Part shown: positions 50,285 to 58,566 of the stretch, piece by piece
How positions within the stretch are numbered: position 1 is the first letter of the stretch
Layout of the letters: the number at the start of each line of letters is the position of its first letter
From: Rhododendron vialii
Lineage: Eukaryota; Streptophyta; Magnoliopsida; Ericales; Ericaceae
Assembly (NCBI RefSeq): GCF_030253575.1
Contig: NC_080559.1
Location: 26,314,501-26,378,500 of the forward strand
DNA length: 64,000 nucleotides
Reading direction: 5' to 3'
Program-made: the position numbers and the translations under genes
Notes under the pieces: generated by a model
Databases searched by the model: none
Seen by the model: only the letters and a program-made list of their open reading frames with translations
What the model was told of the DNA's origin: nothing

Positions 50285-50557
50285 CTATCTTCGTTCATTG
50301 AGAGCTTGGCGTCCTTGATTTTCGTATTCTCGAATAATGGCTGCTACAACGGCAGCTACAATGCCAATCCAATACCACAGAGTATCCACATTTACATTCC
50401 ACCCGAACCATGGTGGTATTCTCATTGTAAGTAACGCACACAGCAGAATGAAGATAAAGAGTTGCATCCAAATGGTTTGGATAAACAACCTGAACTCTGC
50501 TCGTTCGGCATCTCTTTCGTAAAACTCAAACGGTAACCCTTGCGGTATGTTTGCCAT
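50285..50557 (-). CDS. 90-residue two-pass membrane protein carried by the copia element
   Basis: The frame starts MANIPQGLPFEFYERDAERA and has two hydrophobic helices, about residues 27-46 (TIWMQLFIFILLCALLTM) and 59-76 (LWYWIGIVAAVVAAII), with a charged C-terminal tail rich in Arg, Glu and Gln. I do not recognise the family. It lies between pol and the 3' LTR in sense orientation. A TATA box (minus strand, 50637-50632) lies 75 nt before its ATG, followed by a CT-rich leader, and four 22-bp repeats lie just upstream. This suggests an independent promoter. It may be a captured host gene or a lineage-specific third ORF. Confidence 0.5.
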   Translation of the reverse strand: MANIPQGLPFEFYERDAERAEFRLFIQTIWMQLFIFILLCALLTMRIPPWFGWNVNVDTLWYWIGIVAAVVAAIIREYENQGRQALNERR

Positions 50558-50631
50558 TGCTTGATGAGAGATTTAGGCCGAGAGAGAAGGAAAGATAGAT
50601 AGATGAGGAGATAGAGATTGTGTTGTTGAAT

Positions 50632-50637
50632 TTATAG
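50632..50637 (-). promoter_or_regulatory. TATA box before the two-pass ORF
   Basis: CTCTATAAATTC on the minus strand, followed about 30 nt later by a CT-rich leader and the ATG at 50557. Confidence 0.45.
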
Positions 50638-50649
50638 AGTATGAGATTG

Positions 50650-50737
50650 CCGAATTGTTTGAAATGCTGCGCCGAATTGTTTGAAATGCTGCGCCGAAGT
50701 GTTTGAAATGGTGCGCCGAATTGATTGAATTGCTGCG
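50650..50737 (-). repeat. Four 22-bp tandem repeats
   Basis: The + strand unit is GCCGAATTGTTTGAAATGCT plus GC. Units 1 and 2 are identical; 3 and 4 differ at two or three positions. A second repeat (GGGGATGCGGC, CCGAATAGG) follows at 50756-50801. They sit directly upstream of the TATA box on the minus strand. Confidence 0.85.
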
Positions 50738-51112
50738 CCGAAAGAGAGATAATAGGGGATGCGGCACCGAATAGGGATAGGATAGGGGATGCGGCGCCGA
50801 ATAGGACAAGAATAGGGGAAGAAAATTGTGTTCGGGTGTTTATTGTTGTGTCCCCTTAATACATGCTCCCCCTAAAAGAGAGCTTTTTAAAGAATGCGAG
50901 GGGTATTACCGAGAATGATTATCCCTGCAAGTTTAGAGACAAGAAATTCATATCGGCGAAGTATATAAGAGACAATTTAAGCACTAAGCCATGAAGTTCA
51001 TACAAACTAAGTGTAACAGACTTAATAAATCAGAGTTAGCAACGCAAAAGCTTGAATAAGTCTCAATCCTCACGGTTGTCCGGTTGGACATCCGCTTGGA
51101 CATCCGACTGAC

Positions 51113-51749
51113 TGTCACGACCCTGACCCGCCCCTTGAGGTCTTAATCATGACAAATGCCAGTGATTTCTAGCAGAGGGCTCCCAAAAGACAGATTTCCA
51201 AAACCCACGAAATTATCAGCATATAACAGATTTGTTCAAGACTCAAAATAAATGATCAAACTTGATTCTTGTACATCTAACCAACACTTAAACACGTAAA
51301 GAAGGTAGGAGATCCCTACCTCGAGGGTTAGAAGCAAGCCCGAACATGGAGGAAACCTCAAAGTGCTCCGATCATGATTCTTCTTCGATCAATAGGAAGA
51401 TCTCGTCGCGTAGAACAACTTTAGTACTTGGGATTTTTCCGAAATCTCATTCTAAGGCGATGAAATCGAAGAGAGAAGTTTGGACGAGAGGTGAGAAAGA
51501 GAGAGAGTCGGTCGAGGGAGTAGAGAGAGAGAAACGTGTGTGTGTCTGCCCGGAAAAGAAAAGAAATATATGTGGGGGAGAATTATCCTCTACACACACC
51601 TTCACTTATACACCCATGCATATTACACTTGCATCCCGAACTTCTAAATTCTAGCACATTCGACATCCGAACTCATTCTCCATTTTATATCACAACTCAT
51701 GCCTTAATAAAACATAAAGAATTATGGAAATAAAATACGGGTCTCTACA
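51113..51749. mobile_element. Solo LTR nested inside the copia element
   Basis: It is 637 bp, starting TGTCACGACCC and ending GGGTCTCTACA, flanked by CTGAC on both sides (51108-51112 and 51750-51754). The TG/CA ends and 5-bp duplication define an LTR. The termini resemble those of plant gypsy chromovirus LTRs, which is inference. Absence of any internal region means the parent element was lost by LTR-LTR recombination after insertion here. Confidence 0.8.
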
Positions 51750-51754
51750 CTGAC

Positions 51755-51905
51755 AAATGCAGGTTAAGTCCAGAAAACGTTTAAGAGGAGTAGCATTAAA
51801 GACCATAAAACTGTTTTTCTGCATACCAAACACAGGAAAATGAATCATATGATAAAATGTTTGAAGGGTGATTTCTTTATCAAGATCATTTGTACTCTCC
51901 ATCAA
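51755..51905 (-). CDS. Small post-pol ORF, cut by a solo LTR
   Basis: An ATG frame of about 50 codons starts 75 bp after pol and runs into the solo LTR at 51749. It has no recognisable domain. In Sireviruses the region after pol can hold an envelope-like gene; this short frame shows no signal peptide or membrane helix, so that label is not supported. It is weak evidence for a gene. Confidence 0.25.
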
Positions 51906-51980
51906 GTATGATATTTACGAATTCAATCAACTCAACATTGAATCCAAAAAAAAACTTTTGACATCAAGAACACAACTTTT

Positions 51981-54900
51981 TCATAAATGATTAGACATGC
52001 CGAGTTCTCGTCGAATGAAACAAAATTGTTCTTCACCAAGGGGTTTTGTGAAAATGTCCGCCAATTGCTTGTCGGTACTAATAAAGTTAAGTTCAATATC
52101 CCCTTTTTGAACATGATCTCTTATAAAATGATGTCTAATCTCAATATGTTTTGTTCGAGAATGTTGAATCGGATTCTTGGTTAAGCTAATTGTACTAGTA
52201 TTATCACATTTAATAGGAATATGATCATATTGCAAATTGAAATCCTCCATTTGTTGTTTGATCCACAATATTTGGGCACAACAACTTCCGGCCGCTACAT
52301 ATTCCGCCTCGGCGGTAGATAGAGCTACGGAATTTTGTTTCTTGCTATGCCAAGACACTAGAGAGTGCCCTAGAAATTGGCAAGTCCCACTTGTACTTTT
52401 ACGATCAACTTTGAAACCTCCAAAATCCGCATCCGAATAACCAATTAAATCAAATGCAACTCCACGTGGATAAAACAATCCTAAGTCATGAGAACCGCCA
52501 ACATATTTAAAAATACGTTTAATAGCTTTTAAATGCGATTCTTTAGGACATGATTGAAATCTAGCACACATGCAAACACTAAACATTATATCCGGTCTAC
52601 TTGCAGTGAGATAAAGTAATGAGCCGATCATACCTCGATACATCTTTTCATTGACGGCCTTACCATTCTCATCTTTGTCTAGCTTAGTTGATGTGCTCAT
52701 TGGTGTGCTCATTGGCTTTGATCCTTCCATGCCAAACTTCTTAATAAGTTCTTTCGCATACTTGGCTTGGTTGATTAGGATCCCCTCATTAGTTTGCTTG
52801 ATTTGAAGTCCGAGGAAGAAGTTAAGCTCCCCCATCATACTCATTTCAAATTCACCTTGCATACACTTAGCAAACTCTTTGCACATATTATCATTAGTGG
52901 CACCAAAGACAATATCATCAACATATATTTGAATAATGAGCATATCTTTACCTTTGGCTTTAATGAAAAGAGTAGTATCAATTTTTCCACGAGTAAAGCC
53001 ATTGTCAAGCAAGAATGAACTAAGTCTATCATACCATGCACGTGGTGCTTGCTTCAAACCATATAGAGCTTTTGAGAGTTTAAAAACATGATCGGGGTAT
53101 ACATGATCTTCAAAGCCGGGAGGTTGTTTGACATAAACTTCCTCATTTATGAACCCATTCAAAAATGCACTTTTCACATCCATTTGATAAAGCTTGAAAT
53201 TTTTGAAAGATGCAAAGGCAAGCAATATGCGAATAGCCTCTAATCTAGCTACCGGTGCAAAAGTTTCTTCAAAATCAATACCTTCTTCTTGATTATAACC
53301 TTGAGCAACAAGTCTAGCTTTATTCCTAACAATATTTCCGGATTCATCTAGCTTGTTACGAAAAACCCATTTAGTACCTATAATAGTGTGATCAAGAGGC
53401 TTAGGTACTAATGCCCAAACTTTATTCCTTTCAAATTGATTTAACTCATCTTGCATGGCCAAAATCCAATTTTCATCATCTTGAGCTTCCGGAAAGTTTT
53501 TAGGCTCAATTTGAGAAACAAAAGCTTGATTTTCACAAAAATTTCTATGAGACGAGCGAGTGGTTACCCCTTTCGAAACTTCTCCAAGAATCAAGTCCTT
53601 TGGATGGTTTTGCACGAATCTCCAATCCTTGGAAAGATCTTGGTTGTCTCCCATGGCATCTTGAGGTTGATTAATAACTTCATCTTCTTTGATTTGAGAG
53701 CTTTCTACTTGAGTATCACCATCAACTTTTTCTTGAATTTTCAAGTCATGAATCTCATGTGTAATTTCTAAGTCATCATTATCAACAACATCCTTAGTAG
53801 CACAAGGATTAGATTCATCAAAGGAAACGTGAATAGATTCTTCAACAAGATTAGTGCGCTTATTATAAATTCTATATGCTTTGCTAGTAAGAGAGTAACC
53901 AATAAAGATGCCTTCATCCGATTTTGAATCAAATTTACCCAAGTTATCTTTTCCATTGTTTAATACATAACATTTACAACCGAAGGCATGAAAGTAATTA
54001 ATGTTGGGTATTCTACCATTCCAAAGCTCATAAGGAGTTTTCTTGAGGATAGGCCTAATTAAAACTCGATTCAAAATATAGCATGAGGTATTAACGGCTT
54101 CCGCCCAAAAATATTTTGGCAAAGAGTTTTCACAAAGCATAGTGCGGGCCATTTCTTCCAGAGTACGATTTTTTCTCTCTACTACTCCATTTTGTTGAGG
54201 AGTACGAGGTACGGAAAAGTTATGACCAATACCATGTTCATCACAAAACTTTTCATATAAAGAATTGTCAAGTTCTTTTCCATGATCCGTACGAATGTTA
54301 GAAATAACAAAGCCTTTTTCATTTTGAACTCTTCTACAAAGTTTAGTGAAATTAGGATAAGCCTCATTCTTATGAGCTAGGAACATCACCCATGTATATC
54401 TAGAGAAATCATCAACAACAACAAGACAATAATAGTTTCCACAAAGACTTGGAGAGCGAGTTGGTCCAAACAAATCCATATGAAGTAATTGCAAAGGTCT
54501 AGTAGTTGAAACAACATTTTTGGACTTAAAAGAAACCTTGGTTTGTTTTCCTTGTTGGCAAGGACCACAAAGTCTATCTTTTTCAAATTTGATTTTAGGA
54601 AGACCTTTTACCAAATTTTTTCTAGAGAGTTTTGAAATAGCATCCATACTTGCATGTCCTAGGCGCCTATGCCAAAGCCAACTATTTTCACTCAAAGCGG
54701 AAAAACATTTTATATCACAATTACTTAAATCATTGAGATTAAAAACATATACATTTTCAAGTCTTTGTCCAACGAAGAGTGTCTTGTTGCTTTTGACATT
54801 TTCAATGATACATTTGGATTTTTCAAAGATAACACGATTTCCTCTATCACATAATTGACTTATGCTAAGAAGATTGTGTTTTAAACCACTAACAAGTAAA

Positions 54901-55094
54901 ACATCTTCAATAATAGGAGAATTACCTATATCACCGATTCCTATGATTTTGCCTTTGTTGTTGTCTCCAAATGTGACATGTCCACCATCTTTAGGCGAAA
55001 GAGAATTGAAAGCCCTCTTGTCACCGGTCATGTGTCTTGAACATCCACTATCAAGGTACCAACTTCCTTCCTTGAGAGAACTTTTGAAGCATAC
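51981..55094 (-). CDS. pol: Copia Pol: protease, integrase, reverse transcriptase, RNase H
   Basis: An open frame of 1037 codons. Order: protease active site in [13 protein letters not shown], at the very start; integrase zinc finger (HRRLGHAS ... CGPCQQGK) and DDE core ([31 protein letters not shown]); reverse transcriptase with [12 protein letters not shown] and YVDDIVFGA; RNase H with SDADFGG and [11 protein letters not shown]. It ends at 51981 without a frameshift. It is in the +1 frame relative to gag and is preceded in its own frame by TAG (55095-55097), so it has no start codon ahead of the protease; the first ATG (55031) lies after the active-site DSG. See the finding on Pol expression. 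Confidence 0.93.
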   Translation of the reverse strand, partial: VCFKSSLKEGSWYLDSGCSRHMTGDKRAFNSLSPKDGGHVTFGDNNKGKIIGIGDIGNSPIIEDVLLVSGLKHNLLSISQLCDRGNRVIFEKSKCIIENVKSNKTLFVGQRLENVYVFNLNDLSNCDIKCFSALSENSWLWHRRLGHASMDAISKLSRKNLVKGLPKIKFEKDRLCGPCQQGKQTKVSFKSKNVVSTTRPLQLLHMDLFGPTRSPSLCGNYYCLVVVDDFSRYTWVMFLAHKNEAYPNFTKLCRRVQNEKGFVISNIRTDHGKELDNSLYEKFCDEHGIGHNFSVPRTPQQNGVVERKNRTLEEMARTMLCENSLPKYFWAEAVNTSCYILNRVLIRPILKKTPYELWNGRIPNINYFHAFGCKCYVLNNGKDNLGKFDSKSDEGIFIGYSLTSKAYRIYNKRTNLVEESIHVSFDESNPCATKDVVDNDDLEITHEIHDLKIQEKVDGDTQVESSQIKEDEVINQPQDAMGDNQDLSKDWRFVQNHPKDLILGEVSKGVTTRSSHRNFCENQAFVSQIEPKNFPEAQDDENWILAMQDELNQFERNKVWALVPKPLDHTIIGTKWVFRNKLDESGNIVRNKARLVAQGYNQEEGIDFEETFAPVARLEAIRILLAFASFKNFKLYQMDVKSAFLNGFINEEVYVKQPPGFEDHVYPDHVFKLSKALYGLKQAPRAWYDRLSSFLLDNGFTRGKIDTTLFIKAKGKDMLIIQIYVDDIVFGATNDNMCKEFAKCMQGEFEMSMMGELNFFLGLQIKQTNEGILINQAKYAKELIKKFGMEGSKPMSTPMSTSTKLDKDENGKAVNEKMYRGMIGSLLYLTASRPDIMFSVCMCARFQSCPKESHLKAIKRIFKYVGGSHDLGLFYPRGVAFDLIGYSDADFGGFKVDRKSTSGTCQFLGHSLVSWHSKKQNSVALSTAEAEYVAAGSCCAQILWIKQQMEDFNLQYDHIPIKCDNTSTISLTKNPIQHSRTKHIEIRHHFIRDHVQKGDIELNFISTDKQLADIFTKPLGEEQFCFIRRELGMSNHL

Positions 55095-55107
55095 CTACAA
55101 TAGCACA

Positions 55108-56754
55108 TCAATTCTTGACTTTTGGTACCCAAATCATCTTGGGTCCTTGAAGGTTAGCATTGATACGGTTCTTAGGAACCCAAACCTTTTTTGCATTAGA
55201 AGATGAGTATCCTTTCATAGGACATGTAGGAGAAATATGACCAATTTTACCACAATAATGACATGTCAATTTAGAATGGTTAGAAGGAGGAACATCTTTT
55301 CCAAAAAGATTTTTGTGTTGAGTGGGATTATAACCAATTCCGGCCTTGTGAAAAGAAACCATTTGTTTTCCAAGAAGAATGTCTAAACTTTCTTTTCCAT
55401 TAGTGAGTTTTGAAAGAGAATTAGTTAAATCGTCAATTTGTTTTTCTAAAGATTCGTTTTTGGAAGTATCCTTCAAATACTCTTTTTCTTTTGCCAAAGA
55501 GGTTCTTAAACTTTCATTTTCTTCCTCCAAAATATCTTTCTCTTCAATTAAATCATCCATTTCTAGTGAGAGATCTTTAGCAACCTTTTTAAGAAATTTG
55601 TTTTTAGAAACAACTTTTTCAAATTCTACTTTCAACTCTTTATAGGCAATAAACAATTCATCAAAGGAATAGGATGAGTCGAGATCTACCTCGTTTTCTT
55701 CGATGGCCATGAAACACAAGTTAGCGACCTCTTGTTGCTCATCGTCCTCATCGGAGCTACTATCGTCACTATTGTCCCATGTGGCCATCATAGCTCTCCT
55801 TTTGTCCTTCTTTGAATATTTTTTGGCATATGGACATTCACTTTTGATGTGGCCGGGCTTCTTGCACTCGTAGCAAATGATTGGATCCTTTTTGCTACTT
55901 TCTTCTTTGCCTCCATCTTTTCTTGAAAATCCTCTACCTTTGCGAGATGCTCTATTTTTGAGGAGTTTCTTGAACGTTTTTGTGATGAGCGCCATTTCAT
56001 CATCCTCACTTTCGTTGCTTGAATCCTCCTTGCTTTTTGATTTGCTTGTTGTACTTTTGAAGGCAAGATCCTTAACTTTCTTCTCTTTTTCACCCTTGAG
56101 GTTGTGATGCATTTCCTCCGTCATGAGAGATCCCATGAGCTTGTCCATCGTGTATGTTGAGAAATCTTTGGATTGTAGGATGATGGAGGTGGTAGTGTCC
56201 CAATTGGTTGGCATGGAACGGAGCACCTTCCTTGTCATTTCGGATTGACTGTAAATCTTTCCAAGAGCTTTTAAACCGTTAGTAATACTAGCAAATCTAG
56301 CAAACATTTGAGATATAGATTCATCCGGTTTCATTTTGAAGAGCTCATAGCTATGCACAAGAATATCAATTTTGGACTCCTTAACTTGACTATCTCCTTC
56401 ATGTGACATTTCTAACTTATCCCATATTTCTTTAGCCGATTCACATGCGGAGACACAATCATATTCATTGGGAGTAATAGCACAAAAAAGAAGGTTCATA
56501 GCTCTATAGTTCTTTTCTATTGAAGCCTTTTCCAAATGACTCCACTCATAATCTGGTTTAGGCATAGTCTCTTCTCCAACTTTCTTAGTAGGAATAATGG
56601 GACCATTTTTGATAATTTTCCATAGATCATAATCCGTGGATTGAATAAAGATCATCATTCTATTTTTCCAATGAGAGTAATTTTCTCCGGTGAACAAGGG
56701 AGGTCTATTGGACGATTGACCTTCGATACAAGAAACATTACTAGTGGTTGCCAT
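55108..56754 (-). CDS. gag: Copia Gag polyprotein
   Basis: 548 residues from the ATG 45 nt after the primer-binding site. The N-terminal part has the copia Gag fold signature (PPLFTGENYSHWKNRM near residue 18) and the UBN2-like block. Two CCHC zinc knuckles are present, CYECKKPGHIKSEC (~294) and CHYCGKIGHISPTC (~497), separated by an acidic Ser/Asp region and a long predicted coiled coil (~365-470). The C-terminal extension with a second knuckle is a feature of Sirevirus-type Gags. It ends at TGA 55108-55110. The capsid protein packages element RNA in cytoplasmic particles. Intact, so probably expressible. Confidence 0.93.
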   Translation of the reverse strand: MATTSNVSCIEGQSSNRPPLFTGENYSHWKNRMMIFIQSTDYDLWKIIKNGPIIPTKKVGEETMPKPDYEWSHLEKASIEKNYRAMNLLFCAITPNEYDCVSACESAKEIWDKLEMSHEGDSQVKESKIDILVHSYELFKMKPDESISQMFARFASITNGLKALGKIYSQSEMTRKVLRSMPTNWDTTTSIILQSKDFSTYTMDKLMGSLMTEEMHHNLKGEKEKKVKDLAFKSTTSKSKSKEDSSNESEDDEMALITKTFKKLLKNRASRKGRGFSRKDGGKEESSKKDPIICYECKKPGHIKSECPYAKKYSKKDKRRAMMATWDNSDDSSSDEDDEQQEVANLCFMAIEENEVDLDSSYSFDELFIAYKELKVEFEKVVSKNKFLKKVAKDLSLEMDDLIEEKDILEEENESLRTSLAKEKEYLKDTSKNESLEKQIDDLTNSLSKLTNGKESLDILLGKQMVSFHKAGIGYNPTQHKNLFGKDVPPSNHSKLTCHYCGKIGHISPTCPMKGYSSSNAKKVWVPKNRINANLQGPKMIWVPKVKN

Positions 56755-56798
56755 GGATCTTAACTCTTAGATGGTTAAATCTACAAACAAGAGCCGAG

Positions 56799-56810
56799 GC
56801 TCTGATACCA
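56799..56810 (-). promoter_or_regulatory. Primer-binding site, initiator Met tRNA
   Basis: On the minus strand TGGTATCAGAGC lies 2 nt inside the 5' LTR. It is complementary to the 3' end of initiator methionine tRNA, the usual primer for plant copia elements. Confidence 0.93.
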
Positions 56811-56812
56811 AT

Positions 56813-57879
56813 TGTTACCCAAATTATGCAACCTAGAGGGGGGGTGAATAGGATTGCTAGTAATAATTACCAATAAAAATTTATCTCTAACAATATATGC
56901 AAACAATAAGTATGCAATCAAAATAGAGAGATAGAGAGATAGAACCCGTTTATAGTGGTTCGGTCCGGATTTGTCCACGGTCCGGCCCTACTCCACTTCT
57001 CCTCAAGCAATTACTTGAAGGTTAGACTAATCTTTAAAAGATTACAACTTGTAAGTCTTGCGGGTGCTTACAAGAACCGAATGCCTCTAGCTTTCCCGAG
57101 GAGCTAGCACAACCGCAAGAATTTTCTCCGAAAACTTCTCAAAAACAATAACACCCAAATTCCAACCCGAATTTGGTCTTCTAAGCTTTCAAGTGTTTGA
57201 CTCAAACACTTACTTAGGAAATACAAGTATGTGAAGAAGGTATGAAAATTATCGCTCACGACTTGTACAAATTTTCTCTCAAGAATAATATGAAAGTGGA
57301 AGAACAATGAGAATTTTTGGCTTTGATCTTTTGAGAATTTGCTCTTGCAATAATATGGAATGTTGTAGCTTGTGTATGTACTCATTAATGAGTTCTTGAT
57401 GCCTTATATAGCCATCCATATGCTTCCTAGCCGTTGGAAACTAGCCGTTGGAACTAGCCGTTGGAAACTAGCCGTTGGAAACTAGCCGTTTGAAACTAGC
57501 CGTTGGAAACTAGCCGTTTGAAACTAGCCGTTGGAAACTAGCCGTTTGATAGAGTGGTCATCCGGGTGGTCGTCCGGTTGTCACAGCTTTCTGTTCAGAC
57601 AGCCCGGCTTGTCAGCCGGTTCGTCAACCTGTGGCTCACAATTTCATCTAAATAAACCGTTAAAGCATGTATTGAGCTCAATAAAGTCTTTGTAAATATA
57701 AATCATGAATCCAAGAGACTTTATGCTATATTTCAAGGTCACGAAAATATTTAATTCGGGAATCGACTTTTCGATAATTTTGTATTTGCCGAATAAAAAT
57801 ATCATTGAATTAATCATCAAAATAATTAATAGAGATGCATATAAATTTTCACAAATTATAATGCATACATTTTTCAACA
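56813..57879 (-). repeat. Copia LTR (5' LTR, promoter copy)
   Basis: Same 1067 bp as the other LTR. As the 5' LTR on the minus strand, its MSA-like array (57428-57552) and TATA box (57402-57413) drive the element's transcript. Confidence 0.95.
57402..57552 (-). promoter_or_regulatory. LTR core promoter: TATA box with nine MSA-like repeats
   Basis: On the minus strand, nine tandem 13-14-bp units of the form TTTCCAACGGCTAG run up to about 20 bp before the TATA box GGCTATATAAGGC. Six units contain TCCAACGGCTA, an exact match to the M-phase-specific activator consensus YCYAACGGYYA. Three have TCAAACGGCTA, with one mismatch. MSA elements bind three-repeat MYB (MYB3R) factors and confer G2/M expression on plant cyclin B genes. 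An identical block is at 49522-49672 in the other LTR. Confidence 0.75.
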
Positions 57880-58128
57880 AAGAGTTTTGTAACTAAGCAA
57901 TGTGGGACTAGAGATATTTTATGATGAATTGTATAATATGGGGGATTTTTTTGAATTATAATTATATATAATTATTATATATATTGTAGTTGCGGTAAAT
58001 CCGAAACAGTATCCGGTACCTGACCGGTACCGGTACGTACCGTACCAGTAGAAAAACCGGTACTCTGTCCGAAACAGTATTCAGAACTATGGTGTCATCA
58101 TAAAAAAATAGAGTGCCAAAATCATTTG

Positions 58129-58259
58129 GGAAAATGACGGACAAAGATGTATTTTGATAATTAATACCCGCTAATAAAATTTTCAACATTAATAAATGTT
58201 CTCAGCAGATTATTGACGAGTATTAATTATCAAAATACGTATACGGACCGTTATTTTCC
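58129..58259. mobile_element. 132-bp MITE family, copy 3
   Basis: The ends GGAAAATGACGG and, reverse complemented, GGAAAATAACGG mirror each other; both arms hold TATTTTGATAATTAATAC. It adjoins the outer MITE on the left and lies 308 bp before the SMC6 start codon. No clear target-site duplication. Confidence 0.65.
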
Positions 58260-58566
58260 TTCCACCAAAAAAACCCAAAAGTCCAAAAATCTCTTAGCGG
58301 GCCTGGGCCTTTGCCTTCTCCCTCCACATCACATTTAATAGGGGTCAGACAGTGCAATTCAGTCATCAGCTCCACTGTTTATATTTCTTCCCGCCATATT
58401 TCCCACCCGGGCTCCGACTTCTAGAGAGAGAGAGAGAGAGAGAGAGGGAAGGAGTCGGGAGACACAAAACCCTTCTCCGTACTTCATTAGTGTTCTGCAA
58501 GTACTATCGGTTATCCACTCTCCGATCCTGCTTCTTTCTCCTCTGAAGAACCCTAGAAACGTCGCA
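58260..58566 (+). promoter_or_regulatory. SMC6 promoter and 5' leader
   Basis: A TGGGCC box lies near 58304. A (GA)n run at 58424-58446 probably lies in the leader. No clear TATA box. Confidence 0.4.

Larger units (their letters stand above)
48933..57879 (-). mobile_element. Complete Sirevirus-like Ty1/copia retrotransposon
   Basis: The element is 8947 bp on the minus strand, with two 1067-bp LTRs that I read as identical base for base. Target site AAGAG lies at 48928-48932 and 57880-57884. Order on the minus strand is LTR, primer-binding site, gag, protease-integrase-RT-RNase H, a 3' non-pol region with small ORFs, repeated polypurine tracts, LTR. Integrase before RT makes it copia. Long two-knuckle Gag, ~1-kb LTRs and several polypurine tracts fit the Sirevirus lineage. 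Identical LTRs mean a very recent insertion. A solo LTR of another family has since inserted at 51113-51749. Confidence 0.95.
48456..58091. mobile_element. Small hAT-like element hosting the copia insertion
   Basis: Flanked by GTGTCATC on both sides (48448-48455 and 58092-58099), an 8-bp duplication as in hAT elements. The ends CAATGTTATTAATCCCG and, reverse complemented, CATAGTTCTGAATACTG are imperfect inverted repeats. Both subterminal regions (48470-48625, 58010-58065) are dense in ACCGGTAC and GGCCGG words. Without the copia element it is about 0.68 kb, with no transposase. Confidence 0.65.
47819..58127. mobile_element. Outermost palindromic MITE, split by later insertions
   Basis: The left end AAATGAATTTGGCACTC and the right end, reverse complemented, AAATGATTTTGGCACTC form terminal repeats. 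The left arm continues ACACTCTAAAATTTGTCTTT (47851 on). The reverse complement of 48431-48455 reads GATGACACTTCAAAATTTGT and continues CTTTTA, which is the other inner arm. With the inserted MITE (47890-48416) and hAT-like element (48456-58091) removed, a short palindrome of roughly 0.14 kb remains. TTGGCACTC links it to the MITE at 5825. Confidence 0.6.

Noticed and set aside
50573..50809. 78-codon minus-strand frame before the two-pass ORF
   Set aside because: It translates the 22-bp repeats and the putative leader; the repeats are better explained as regulatory DNA.
47819..58127. CRISPR-like or prokaryotic repeat array for the LTR repeats
   Set aside because: The 14-bp units have no spacers and lie in a plant retrotransposon promoter.
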